From Isoetes taiwanensis (lineage: Eukaryota > Streptophyta > Lycopodiopsida > Isoetales > Isoetaceae), in contig JAJEKV010000048.1 of the NCBI GenBank assembly GCA_021234155.1, positions 2,344,841 to 2,408,840 on the forward strand: 64,000 nucleotides of DNA, written 5' to 3'. Below, one piece after another: positions 23,881 through 34,785 of the stretch (positions are counted from its first letter, which is position 1; every line of letters starts with the position of its first letter). The position numbers and the translations under genes are program-made. The notes beneath the pieces were generated by a model, which saw nothing but the letters and a program-made list of their open reading frames with translations, did not search any database and was not told the origin of the DNA.

Positions 23881-25800
23881 ATATGATTTTATCGTCCACG
23901 GAGACCAACCGGCCTATGGGACCCAAGTACAAAGAGAGAGAGCAGCAGCGATATTACCGGGATTAAAAACCCCGCCCGAAGGGTTTTCGGGAAAACCTTA
24001 GTAGCAATAAGGATGCCGACATCTTTGCACGCTTATATACATAATCACAAGTACTGGTGAGGTTAATGCCCGGACGGGGGGCATAACCGAGTCCGCGTAT
24101 CCATTACCTCCCTGAGGTACGATCCCAACAAGCCTCCAGGCAGGCCGTGGCTCGCAGCTCATGCAAGGCCTAATGGGGCACAACTAACCGAGCATACCGA
24201 GCCCGGATATGCTCGCAGACACGGACAGGCCCGGAGGGCGTGACTTTCATCCTCAATGGCCCTGTTGACAAAGACTGATGAACTCGGCCCTCACGCTGCC
24301 CCGAATCCATCTCCCCGCTCAATGCGGAGGTGGTGTGCACTGCGGCGAATGGAAGCAATCACCTGCGCTTTTTCATGGGTAGATGGGTGCGCAGTAGTGG
24401 TGTGGGCCCCTCGTGAGCATGGGATTAATCTGGCGTCCATAATTTGCCACCTTGACATGTGATAGGGCCTCTGCATCCCAAAGCTTGGCCATGAAGCAAG
24501 CATCCAAAATCTTGCTTCAAGGCGTAGCGTTCCTTCTGTGTATGCACCGGGTCCACATCGTGTGCACCGCACATTCCATAGCGAGAACCACTGGCTTGCT
24601 TGTCTTTCCAAAGAAGGCTTTGAGTCGCTGCGGGCCCATCGCCACCGCTAAAGCAAGGTTGGGCAGCCGGGCTTCATCCATAGCCACCACCTTCGAAGTA
24701 AATAATGACGCGTTCAAAGCAACCCTCTCAGAATGGAAGGAAGCCTGCCTCTTGGAGCAAGATCGATATGGGGCCGAGTAGTTTCACTCCCCAGTTCGGG
24801 CCAAGAAAGCTTTACAGACTGCTCTAGATCGTTCCAAGTGGTGAGGGATATCACCGCCCCCCCACTTCTTCCCCATAGAGGAGGACCGGTTCAACCAAGG
24901 CCCTGAACAAGTGTGCCCGGTGACCCCATGCATACAACTACGCCTTGTGATTTGTTGTTTTGCATTGCATACAAGGCTTTCCACCTGCAAAGGACCGTAA
25001 CGATGGATGCATCCCGGTGTGTGGTAGTAGAAAACTCAATGCCCAAATACTTATAAGATCGAGCCACCTCCACTACCGCCCACGTGGTAAGTGAATGAGG
25101 GAAGACGTGGTGCCGGGATGATGGGACCCGGCAAGACACCCTTGTCTTGGCCAAGTTAACTCTCATGTCGGTGAATTGGGCGTAAAGTGTCCAAAGCATC
25201 CGGTGGCGTTGCATGTCCTCCGGGTATATGCGAGCAGGCCAACATCATCGATATATGAGTTGCCTGATTATGTGGTGCATCAACCGAAGTGCCTCCGGTT
25301 GCTCGGCCCCAGCCATTCTTCTAGCTGGTCAATGTAATACGCCGAAGAGCCGGGGATAGAGGGCAGCCACTGGCGCACCCCAATGCTACTAACAACGGGC
25401 TCCCCGACAAGTGAAGACGGCCGGAGCAAGCCTCAGATAGTCCGTATATAGCATTACGCAAGTCGACATCTGGGTCCCTAGCCGCCTCAATCAATCCCAC
25501 AACTTATCCCGAGGCATCGTGTCAAAAAGCCTTTGCGAAATCCACAAAGCAACAAGCATGACGATTTCCGCCGATCCCATCCTCTATGAGTGTTCGCAAA
25601 GTGAAGATATGGTCAATAGTAGAATGCCTGGCGGAAGTTGCGTCAAGGAGCCCGCAAGATTCTCCATCCTCCGCCCAAAGTGTCAATCGCCCGCCAAGAA
25701 TCCCGACAAACAACTTGGCAAAGACGTAATCCCGACCATAATGGTAATGCGATAGTTGGTCGGCAGTCCATTTCGCTTTGTTTTAGACACGTAAGTCTCA
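23862..25800 (-). mobile_element. 5'-truncated, degenerate non-LTR (LINE) retrotransposon
   Basis: Read on the minus strand, reverse-transcriptase motifs come first (25.71-24.9 kb). A Cys-containing C-terminal region follows (24.7-24.2 kb). The 3' end has CTCTTTGTACTTGGGTCCCATA and a (TTCTA)n tail at about 23.88 kb. No endonuclease domain is seen, so the copy is 5'-truncated. Multiple frameshifts and stops make it inactive. A related 3' end is found inserted in two satellite units at about 2.96 and 5.84 kb, so this family has been active more than once locally. Confidence 0.75.
24891..25713 (-). pseudogene. LINE reverse transcriptase (frameshifted)
   Basis: Conserved LINE RT blocks appear in order on the minus strand. 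A block with ARHSTIDHIFTLRTL leads into CFVDFAKAF near 25,530, where one extra T breaks the frame before the conserved Asp. A GVRQ...P block resembling the usual GVRQGCPLSP follows, then YIDD at 25244-25255 (the catalytic Y-x-D-D), then DMRVNLAKT and YKYLGIEF near 25,050. The order and motifs are diagnostic for L1-type reverse transcriptases. Frameshifts and stops between blocks show it is dead, unless the single-base changes are consensus errors. Confidence 0.8.
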
Positions 25801-25917
25801 GGTGATTTGGCCCGAATATACCCGACTATCATATTAATAATAATTTTTTTGATGTAAGTTATGTGAACATATTATTTACGATATCAACCTTAAATATTAG
25901 TACTTTGTCATCTAAAT

Positions 25918-27099
25918 TTGTTGTTTTGTTCATTCTCTTCACTTAGAATACATTGTAAAAGTGCTCAAAAGGTTCTTAATCGGACCGGGATATGTATATT
26001 GACTGGTAGACATAAACACGCTTTTATATACCCACCATTTATGCTTCAGGACGCTCTTCCTAAGAAGGATGATGAGGGAAGTGTCTTTTATACTACACCA
26101 GGGACGCGGTCACAAATAATATCTCTCGCTTTATGGCCTCCCCGCAGTATAGGGGAGTGGCCTGGCGCTTATGACCAACGCGAAATAGAGAGCGTCAAAA
26201 ATAAAATGAAACGAGTTTTTCGAGATAGAAAAAAGCAAAGGCGTTTAATCGAAGAAGCTCACTTCGATGATGGGCGCTTATACAAAAGGAGGTACATGAC
26301 CTAGTCATAGTCTTGTTTTTATTATTTTGATATTGCGTTGATCTATCGATTTATGTCAAAAGGCACCATGTGGTCAAGGAACCGGCGGACTTGCGAAAAG
26401 AAGGAGGCGATTGGTCAAAAGTCCTAAACCACTTAATCTCCACAAGGAAGATATCAAGGTATTTTTATTTTTTTTTTGTCATTCGCTCACTTTAACTTGT
26501 GATAATGTTGTGTGCCTTGCAATCGATTTGCATTCGAACGTGCAAAGGATCCGAGAGAAAGCAAACATAGAGCTCGGACCGACAAAGCAACTAAAAGTGA
26601 TCGAAGGCGCTCTCATTTGGGCTCCGCGGTCGAAAAGGGTTTTTCCATAGATTCAGAAGAGCTATATTAGTTCACATTAATTTTAATAAGAACTTTAAAT
26701 GTCACTAGCTAATACTCGTTATATTGTCATAGGAACATCTATACGGGTTTAAACCTAACAAGCAAAGACGCACAAGTAGCCACGGGCGTGGAGTCGCTTT
26801 ATCCAGTATCAACGCTATACGACGAGGAACTCTCCCACTTCGCGGGAATGCGGGGGTGCGTTGTAGAAAATTATTATAATTCTATGAACTACATTAACGC
26901 CATATTCTTTTGGTTTTTATAGGAAGCAGTGGCGGATATGAATGAAGGTCTAGAGCATGACATGGGGCTCGGGGCCGGCAAGGGATCTGCAAACATTGCT
27001 GGAGAGCCATCCAATCGCAACCGTCATGACCGACCGGTTCGAGGAGTCCTCTAACTTCACGCACTCGGATGACTACTCCACTGAATCTGAGAGAGATTA
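25918..27099 (+). pseudogene. Candidate multi-exon gene remnant, unrecognised
   Basis: Three exons join in phase with consensus splice sites. The first ends near 26290 (gag|gtacat). The second is about 26365-26458 (aaaag|gcacc to caag|gtattt). The third is about 26548-26639 (caaag|gatcc to aagg|gttttt). The joined product is basic and charged, with a KKQRR stretch. Two more possible exons lie at 26732-26860 and 26923-27099, the last ending in an acidic, Ser-rich C terminus and TAG. The frame of the last two does not join cleanly. No family is recognised. It may be the accessory ORF of a CACTA element whose end lies at 27809. Confidence 0.3.
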
Positions 27100-27130
27100 G
27101 CTCTAGGCTAAAAGGGTGGATACTCCTCTT

Positions 27131-27262
27131 AACGAGTCTTTTGTGATTATTTAAAAATATAAATACAATTCACTTTTGTGATTATTTAAAAATATAAATA
27201 TAAAAATAATTTTGTGACTATTTAAAAATATGAATATAAAAACACTTTTGTGATTATTTAAA
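27131..27262. repeat. AT-rich tandem repeat, ~36 bp x 4
   Basis: Four copies of ttttgtga(t/c)tatttaaaaata followed by taaatac or taaatataaaaa occur at intervals of about 36-37 bases. Copies differ by a few substitutions. Beyond the last copy the sequence becomes a T-rich run up to about 27,320. Confidence 0.7.
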
Positions 27263-27329
27263 AATATTTTTATATTTATATTTTTTATATAAATATATTT
27301 TTTATTTTTTTTTTTTTCCCCACATCGCC

Positions 27330-27809
27330 GTGATGCGGCGTATCCATCGCGGGCTTTTTTTTGCCACGCGGCTTTTCTATACGCTGATTTTCGAATTTTC
27401 CGTGTATATTCCACGTGTCACGTCAAGATGTCGACGTCATACACGCGGCGATACGACGCGTGTATATTCCACGTGTATATTCCATCGTCAAATTCCCACG
27501 GTCACGCCGCGATGCGACGTATACACGGGCTTTTTTTACGGTTTTGTTGATGTTCCACGTAGTATATTCCACGCGTATATTCCACGGTATATTTCATGTG
27601 TCACGTGGCATGCGACGTCTCGCGACGCGTCGTGTCGTGTCACGCTCAAGCTGACGCCTACGCGACGCCGCCAACGTCGCATAAGCGACGCGACGTCGCA
27701 TGCGACGGTGGTTCGTGAACGACGTCTGGAAGGACGTCTGCCCGGCGACGCCGTCGACGTCGCGCAGACGTCGCTATTGACGTCGCTAAATGACCCTTTT
27801 CTTGTTGTG
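27330..27809 (-). mobile_element. CACTA-like (En/Spm) transposon terminus
   Basis: The plus-strand sequence ends ...gctaaatgacccttttcttgttgtg at 27809. Its reverse complement begins CACAACAAGAAAAGGG and continues into CATTTAGCGACG, close to the plant CACTA terminus CACTACAAGAAA followed by TTTAGCGACG-type sequence. The adjacent 200 bases are crowded with GACGTCGC/GCGACGTC motifs, and 27,400-27,620 with tattccacgtgt-type repeats, as expected for subterminal binding-site arrays. The opposite terminus was not found, so element length and the link to the ORFs at 20.7-27.1 kb are unproven. Confidence 0.5.
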
Positions 27810-29640
27810 ATTCTAGTATCAAGTAAGAACAAAAGAAGGGTGCAAATCAAATAGCTTCTAGTCAACATTCTATTACAGGAAGGACATAAATATTGATTTA
27901 TGTAGCCTCATGTTCTACATACCCAACAAATAACTCTAGCATCAAAGAACTGGATACACCACAGAACCAAAGTAGCAACATTTTTTTATCTGAGTAATCT
28001 TTAATAAGTGACATACACCTGGAGAGAAGGTCCATGGGATAAAGATATGCAATAGCAGGGACTTAAAAGCAGAGAGTCATTCTTCGCTGGTTTAAGAAAT
28101 CAAATCTAAGTTATCCCTATTTCCTGGTTGAAGACTTCTAAGTACTAATCTACTATAGCAGAAGGATTTAGATAGACATGTCTCAAAAAATGCTCTATTT
28201 TAGGCGGACTGAGAAATTAATAGTATAGAGCAAACATGGTAGGTGGATTGAGCTTTCTAGCTGCATCTTGTAGAAATAGATAACAATGCAAAAGATTTGC
28301 ATAATTTTTATGATCTTCATGAAAACAATCAATAACATTAGAAAAGCTCTCACCTTTTTTAACTTAATTTGCTTCTCCAAATGGTTTCATATGTAATCTT
28401 GCTCCATCATGCAAAAGAAATTACAAAATGACTTTGTTTATTTGCAACAAACAAAATATAAGGAAGCCTTTCAGAAAGCCAGGACAAATACCATCAAGAT
28501 GGATGCCTAGAAATGAACATATTAAATCCTAAATCTCTAGTTCTTTGAGTTGAAATCTACTTCTTCAATAGCTCTCCAACCTTTAGATACCTGCATGCTC
28601 CTTTCCTCTTGAGATTTAGGGAAGGAAGTAGAGATGCACCAAAAAATCATGAATGTACATACCAATCATGAGTTAACATAACATCTGCTGGCATGGAAGA
28701 AATACACCAAAATATTCAACAGGAACAAATGCATGGTAGAAATGTATGACAATATTCAATAGAAGCATCTTTCTTAGAACTAAAGAAACCATTAAAATTG
28801 TTTGATTCATGATTTAATATGTAGCAAAATAACAGGAGGTTCCAGGGGGATTTGATATCAATGTAAAAACAATAATTTCTGAAACCATAGACCATATATC
28901 CCTAAAACAATTAAGTGGGTTGTTATAAAAAAAAAACAGATTCAAGATAAAAAATAATCACATTAACTCACTCGGTATATTGGTTAAAGTAGTTTTATTA
29001 GGATATTGAGTTATTTTGGTAGAGGTTCGAGCCCCTGCATTTCATATTCTAAAATCTTAGGCAAAGTCGTATAGAGGTTTGATATTCCTTCAAAACCTTA
29101 GACGAAATCGTATTTCATATTTCAAAATCATAGGCGTCTCCAATCGTAAATGACTATAAGCGAAACGAGAGGTGCCCACAGGCCCTACCATATAATCTAG
29201 GTCGTAGGATCGACGAATCCGACGACTGTGATAGTCCATAATGCACCTCGTTCAGTGATTGGAATTACTCATTCATGTTATAGGATGCATGCATCCTCTG
29301 GAAGAGGTGCCATGAAGCAGACTTGAAGAATATTCCAACTGGGAATGTGCATTGCTGATTAAATTTCAGTCATTTTCTTTGTCTTCTAGATGGCTATGAC
29401 AGCAACGAAGGATAAGTATTTGGATATATTTGAATATCTAGCATTATAACAGGGGCTTTTTTTGTAATTTTATACGTTTTTTGGCATGGTTTTCATATGA
29501 TTTCATGGGCGTATTGCACGAGGCATACTAATCAATATATCTAGAGTGCACACTAGATTCTCATATTTGAATGGCATTTTACCTATGGTTTTGCAATGGT
29601 TTTTGCATTGAATATTTTTCCCTTATAAACAAAAAAAAAA
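27810..29640. other. AT-rich intergenic DNA, no gene seen
   Basis: No ORF longer than about 60 codons and no recognisable domain. It contains one tRNA-like SINE head candidate at 28969-29036. Confidence 0.5.
28969..29036 (+). ncRNA. tRNA-like SINE head candidate
   Basis: A ggtatattggttaaagtag segment resembling a Pol III A box is followed 33 bases later by aggttcgagcccc, an exact match to the B box GGTTCGANNCC. The spacing fits a tRNA-derived promoter. The expected anticodon and acceptor pairings are poor, so a SINE head or decayed tRNA is more likely than a tRNA gene. No clear 3' tail was identified. Confidence 0.4.
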
Positions 29641-29963
29641 AAAAGAAGGCATGCAAGGATTGAGGACCTTGATTTTAGGGTTTGTGGGCTGCGTTTGTGG
29701 GTTTATTCTAGGGTTTCAGGATGGGTGCAGACTGAAGAAGGCAAGACTCACCATTTTTTACAGGGAGTCTATGGAGCAGCTGTGTTGTGATGCTATCAAC
29801 AGCTTTTGATATGCCGAATCAGGCTCTCTGAGAGATTGCCAGATTTATGTGTAGCACAACAAGGTAGGTTCTTCTGTCAGAGCTTTCCCGTCTTTTATGT
29901 GGTGTGAAACAGCTCTGTTATCTTTTATGTGGTGAACAGAAGTTCTGGTTGCCTTATCCAAAT

Positions 29964-30325
29964 GTCGTTGTAGGCTTCTCTTTAAAATTTGAAGCAGATT
30001 TGCAGTTTTTAGCTGCCTAGTTTTGGGTTTTGGGTTTTAGGTCTCGATCCTTAAAGACCCTTATAGGCAGGTCGCAAGAGGCCGATTCCGAGCGGCGGCC
30101 ATAGGCTAGTGGCAAATCGGCTGTTTTAGTGTCTCCATCTCCATCCTCTTTTATCCGACTGGATCTCTGAGGATTTCTTGCAAACATTTGAGCTAAGTTT
30201 TCCTGTATTCTGTGTAGCTTGAGCTGTTGCATTGCTGCAAGAGTTCGTTGTAGGCTTTTCTTTAAAATTCGAAGCAGATTTGCCATTTTCAGCTGCCTGG
30301 GTTTTAGGTTTAGATCTTTAAAGAC
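29964..30325 (+). repeat. Duplicated ~85-bp leader segment upstream of RBP-like exon
   Basis: Two copies of a segment reading cgttgtaggctt(c/t)tctttaaaatt(t/c)gaagcagatttg...agctgcct(a/g)g...gttttaggt...gatc(c)ttaaagac lie at about 29964-30055 and 30244-30325. They are separated by 190 bases, immediately upstream of the ATG at 30332. A duplicated 5' leader or untranslated exon is the simplest reading. Confidence 0.7.
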
Positions 30326-30331
30326 ATAAAT

Positions 30332-31133
30332 ATGATGCAGAATGCTCCTCCTCAAGGAATGCAAGGTGGAGATGGGCAACCATGGATGATGACGCCACCA
30401 CCTCCACAGCAGCAACAGTCCATGATAGATGTGCCGCCCATGACAGGAATGCCGCCACCTCTGCCGCAGCCTGTTATGCAACAGCCTATGATGGGCCACC
30501 AACAAATGATACTGCAGGGTGTGATGCAACCCCAGCCTGTAATGCCTCCCATGTAGCAGCCAATGCAGCCCCAGCCACTCATGCAGCCACAGCCCTCAAT
30601 AGCTTATGCAGCCGCCTCAGATGATGCAGCCTCCTCCTCAGCCCCTTATGCAGCCCCAAGGAGTGCCACAGTAGGCCCAGTATGACGACGTTAGGAGCTT
30701 GTGGATTGGAGATTTGCACTACTGGATGGATGAAATTTACTTGTACAATTGCTTTGCTACTATCAACGAGGTACATATTGCATTCTTGTGTTCTTGATGT
30801 GAAATAGATTGTTTGAGGAAATGCATAAGCTTGATTTATTTTGTTCAGGTAAATTCTGTTAAAATAATACGGAATAAACAGACCGAAAATCTTGAGCGTT
30901 ATGGTTTTGTTGAATTTTTAACCCATTCTGGAGCAGAGAAAGTGCTTCAGACTTATAATGGAACGCCAATGCCAAATTGTGAACAACTTTTCCGGTTGAA
31001 CTGGGCATCTTTTGGCATAGGGGACAGGAGTGGTGATTCCTGTGACCTGTCTAAATCATTCCATATTTGTTGGGGATCTTGCATCAGATGTTACAGATTA
31101 TGTGCTTCTAGAAACAACCATTAGGGATTGCCC
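30332..31133 (+). pseudogene. RBP45/RBP47-like RNA-binding protein, decayed
   Basis: This family binds poly(A)/U-rich RNA through three RRMs after a Gln/Met/Pro-rich N terminus, and acts in nuclear and cytoplasmic RNA metabolism. The exon from 30332 encodes such an MQPP-rich leader, then RRM1 begins with RNP2 LWIGDL (30702-30719). An intron at 30771-30848 (gag|gtacat ... ttcag|gtaaa) is in phase 0. Exon 2 continues RRM1 with RNP1-like RYGFVEF and ends in the family hallmark NWASFGIG. RRM2 starts in another frame (IFVGDL at 31063-31080) and stops soon after. Lesions seen are TAG at 30554-30556, a frameshift before 30606, TAG at 30672-30674 and a frameshift near 31045. RRM2's remainder and RRM3 are absent nearby. 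The retained intron argues against a processed copy. Both stops could be C-to-T changes of CAG. Confidence 0.85.
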
Positions 31134-31910
31134 AACTTTGCTATAAAACTACTGTGAGATTGCCATAATGTGGTTTTTCCAGAGAAGAATTTGCAATCTT
31201 GGCAGCTCGGGGATGATTTTAAATCATATCTTGTTTTTGATCCTATGAATATTCTTAAAAATTCGTTTTACATATGCCATATGCTTATGAATGCTTGCCA
31301 TGGCAAAACAGGCTTGCATTGATACCAGCACATGTTACCATATGCACTAGCATATGCATGACAATGTGCAGTTTACAATAGAAGGGGGTAGTTTAAACTA
31401 TTTTGACAGTTGATTCTCTTGAACTAGTGGTACTGGCTTTATATTGGGCGCCATAGCCCCCTTCAGTAAACCTTATGATGTTATTGTTGTTTTTGCCCAT
31501 TTTATAACAGTGTGTTTGTGTATATTTGGGTGGCTCTTGGTATGCAATGCAGGGAATTGAGATTACAATGAAATGTGTTTCTTGAGATCATATTTCCAAA
31601 TCATGTTCACACTCTATAAATGAAAGTGATAATGCTCAGTCGTGCATTGTATTTCTAGAATAGCTGTTAGAGTGGAATGAATGGTGCATTGCATTTGATC
31701 CCCTGTAAACATGATTCTTGTATTGCAATATTCAGATTACAGATAATGAATATAATGAATATAATGATAATGATTACACAAAATGTACTCATAGTTGTTT
31801 GCAATGGAAATAATTTGTTTGTCTTGATGTCAATGTGCTTTTTAGTAATTAATATTTAGGCCCATAAAGTTTACCTATGTTGCTTTAGTTAGGGCCCGAA
31901 GGGCCCAAAA
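31134..31910 (+). other. Possible intron or 3' flank of RBP-like pseudogene
   Basis: This is AT-rich, with no further RRM coding detected in any frame. A taatgaatataatgaatataatgata microsatellite lies near 31,745. Nothing else can be supported. Confidence 0.35.
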
Positions 31911-32373
31911 TGTTTTTTAATATAACAATCAACACACAACTACCATTAACATTATTAACACAAACCATTGCATTTAATACATTTAAATTAAAACCCCACT
32001 TAAACCCCCTTTGGTTTGGGTGCATATTCACATGGGGGGTTACGTAGGGCAGCTAGAGCCCCAAAAATATATTTACAATGTACAAAATTAACACCATTAA
32101 GTACATTCTCTCAAACCTTATAGTATTTTGCAAACCTTAATATACAGTATACAAAAACTTGTACATGCATACCCCACAAACGAGGATCGCTATGTATGGT
32201 CCAGATCTTGGAATAAATGGGCAAATATGCCCATCCGATAGCTCTCGTTGCCCGGAGTAACCCCCCGTGTGAATACAAAAGGGGTTTAAGGGGGATTTTA
32301 ATTTAAATGTGTTAAATGCAATGATTTTGGTTAATAATGTTAATGGTAGTTGTGTGTTGATTGTAAAAAACAA
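31911..32373. mobile_element. MITE / foldback element with long terminal inverted repeats
   Basis: The left arm (31911-32058) and right arm (32241-32372) are inverted copies. Both contain caatcaacacacaactacc, attaacattattaac, cattgcattta, atttaaattaaaa, aaacccc and ggggggttac. The arms differ by substitutions and a few indels, including an extra tata in the left arm. The centre (about 180 bp) has no ORF. The right end runs into (caaa)n. No convincing target duplication was seen, so the superfamily is undetermined. Confidence 0.8.
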
Positions 32374-33045
32374 ACAAACAAACAAACAAATCCTTACCTT
32401 GCTAATTCTGATGTCGCCTACCTTTCATGCAACAATATTCTAAGTAACAGCTATCAAATACTGCTACAATCATGACAGTGAAAAGATCTAGTTCCCATGT
32501 GTGTTCTGATATCTTTGGCACCTCCTTCCTTTTATGCAACACTATTCAGAAAGTGGCAGTTACCAAATACTGCTACAATTATCAGAATGAAAGGGTCATA
32601 TAGTTCTCATATGCATTGCTCATTTCATCCTGCACTCAGGCTATCCACAAAATCCTGGTCCGTAGACCCATATTTTGCAACACAATAAGCATATGTTATT
32701 CCACACCAATTTTTTATTTTCCTAAGCAAAAAATCCATTTTTCAAAGACCAAATTCGTAGAAGGAATTCAAGATTTATTAGATGGAATTTTACTAAACAA
32801 AGATTCATAGTCCAAATGCTTGAGACAGGTCAGATTTTGAAACAATCATGTGAATCTACAACTCATCCATTGAAAATATTTAGAATTAACCAATGCTACT
32901 TTACAAATGAATATTCTGCATTTCAGCCACTTTACTGTCTAGGAGAAAAAAGGTACAGCAAATTTGTTACCAGATCTTTGCACAAATGCATCGTGTCAAG
33001 ATCACGTGCTTATATATGCAAGGTTATCCAATGAAGAAAAATTAA

Positions 33046-33157
33046 CATGAATGTCATAGTTCATGTGGACACATGAATGCCACAGTCCATGTGGACCTGC
33101 TTAACGAATGTCACAGTTCATGTAGACAGATGAATGCCAAAGTTCATATGGACATAT
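33046..33157. repeat. Short tandem repeat, ~25-34 bp x 4
   Basis: Four imperfect copies of gaatg(t/c)ca(t/c)agt(t/c)catgtggaca follow each other with short variable spacers. They have no coding potential. Confidence 0.75.
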
Positions 33158-33794
33158 TTAATTGAATAGAGGCTATCAACATAGTAATATTTTATAATAA
33201 ATCATAAAATTGTGAAATACCCTACACTGTCTTGTATGTTATTTGATAAGTAATTCTTACTTAATAATTGCACGACGTTCGACATTCTTTGAAATGCCTC
33301 CATCTGAACCTAAGCCATAATGTTGCTTCTCGGGTTGTTCACATTCTCGGGTTGTTCACATTCATTGAAATGCCTTAACAAAATATTATTTGCATAATCT
33401 TCTTATATAGGGGAGGGTGTCCATTGACTGCGCACTTAAGGGAGAAAGTGTTGCAGCAGTGTGTTAAAGATCTTACAAGCCATGCATGTCACATGGCAAC
33501 ATGCCCAACAAGACCACGTATTTTATAAATTTTGTTGCATGCAAAGATGGCAAAGCCACCTCAACTTCTGATGCACCAAAGTAATAGGGGTATTGGTACC
33601 ACCAAGGCTGGGGGCCAGCCACATAGGCTATCAAGGTGGCCACTTAAGGCTGCCATGCAAAATTGTTTATTTTATTGTGACAATGAGGTCTAAAACCATG
33701 TTTCAAGTAACATTCACAGCTCAAAACATCCATTAACCTTAACAAAAACTGTGTTTTGATTTCAGTCAATGTAATTCTTCTGTGTGAGTGTTCT

Positions 33795-34785
33795 CATCCA
33801 ATACATCTCCTGAGAAAAAATATGGTTTAACATAAGAATATTAGGAACCAACTTCTTTCTGCATTGGCCAACCTACAGAAAAGACCACCATAATAAATAT
33901 TAGTAATTTTGCTCGTGTCTACAAGTTGTAGCATGCTGGTCAAAATATATGAAATACAAGCAAATTCAAACGGATTTTCAGTCAAATGGATTGCTTTCTT
34001 TTGTAGCGTTTTTCGCATCAGATATGGACTTACTGTAATAATATAAGTAAACCTGCAAATGCTGCTCAGATGTATTGACTTTTACCAAGTCATGTACTGC
34101 TCAAATAGATGGTTTGACTAATCCAAAAGCCATAACATAAAAGAAGTTTCTAGCATGCATAATTTAAACATTCTCCCCTTTCCATATGCTCCCTGTTCTG
34201 GCTAGACATGACCGATGTGATAGCCTTTCTTTAAGTTCAATGGTTAGGCCTTCTGCTTCCTTCTTTGTAACTTAAAAATTCTGCATATCAGTGCCATTTA
34301 ATAAAATTTTAAATTTATGCAGCCTTCAGTTTAGTTGTGACCCCATTCAAAAATCTCTAATTCTTTTGTAAGTGATCAACTGAAAAAATAACTCGTAGAT
34401 CTTATTTCCTAGAAAGATATATGACAGAGATACACACAAGATATCATAGATGCAGTGAAAGCAGCAACCTTTATGTTTACACTATCTTTACATGTGATTT
34501 TCCAGCATGCAAATAAACCTTTCATTATAGTTCTAAGTTTTCCTAAAGGAAGAAGCAAGATGCATGAATACTTGCAGAAGAGTTCCAGATCTATAGTCCT
34601 CATCCAATACATTTCTACAGAAAAGATATGGTTTAACAGAAGAAAAATATGAACCAACTTCTTTCTACATTAGCCAATCTACAGAAAAGACCACAATAAA
34701 GAATTTTCTTGTCCCTAAATCACAAGCCGTGGGATGCTGGTCAAGAAATGCAGAGAAAAAAATGAAATACAAGCAAGTTCGAAAT
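33795..34785. repeat. Direct duplication of ~170 bp
   Basis: Segments 33795-33965 and 34611-34785 share catccaatacat, atatggtttaaca, accaacttctttct, ttggccaa/ttagccaa, ctacagaaaagaccac, atgctggtcaa and gaaatacaagcaa in the same order. Differences are scattered substitutions and small indels. They may be two copies of an unknown dispersed element or an old local duplication. Confidence 0.65.
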
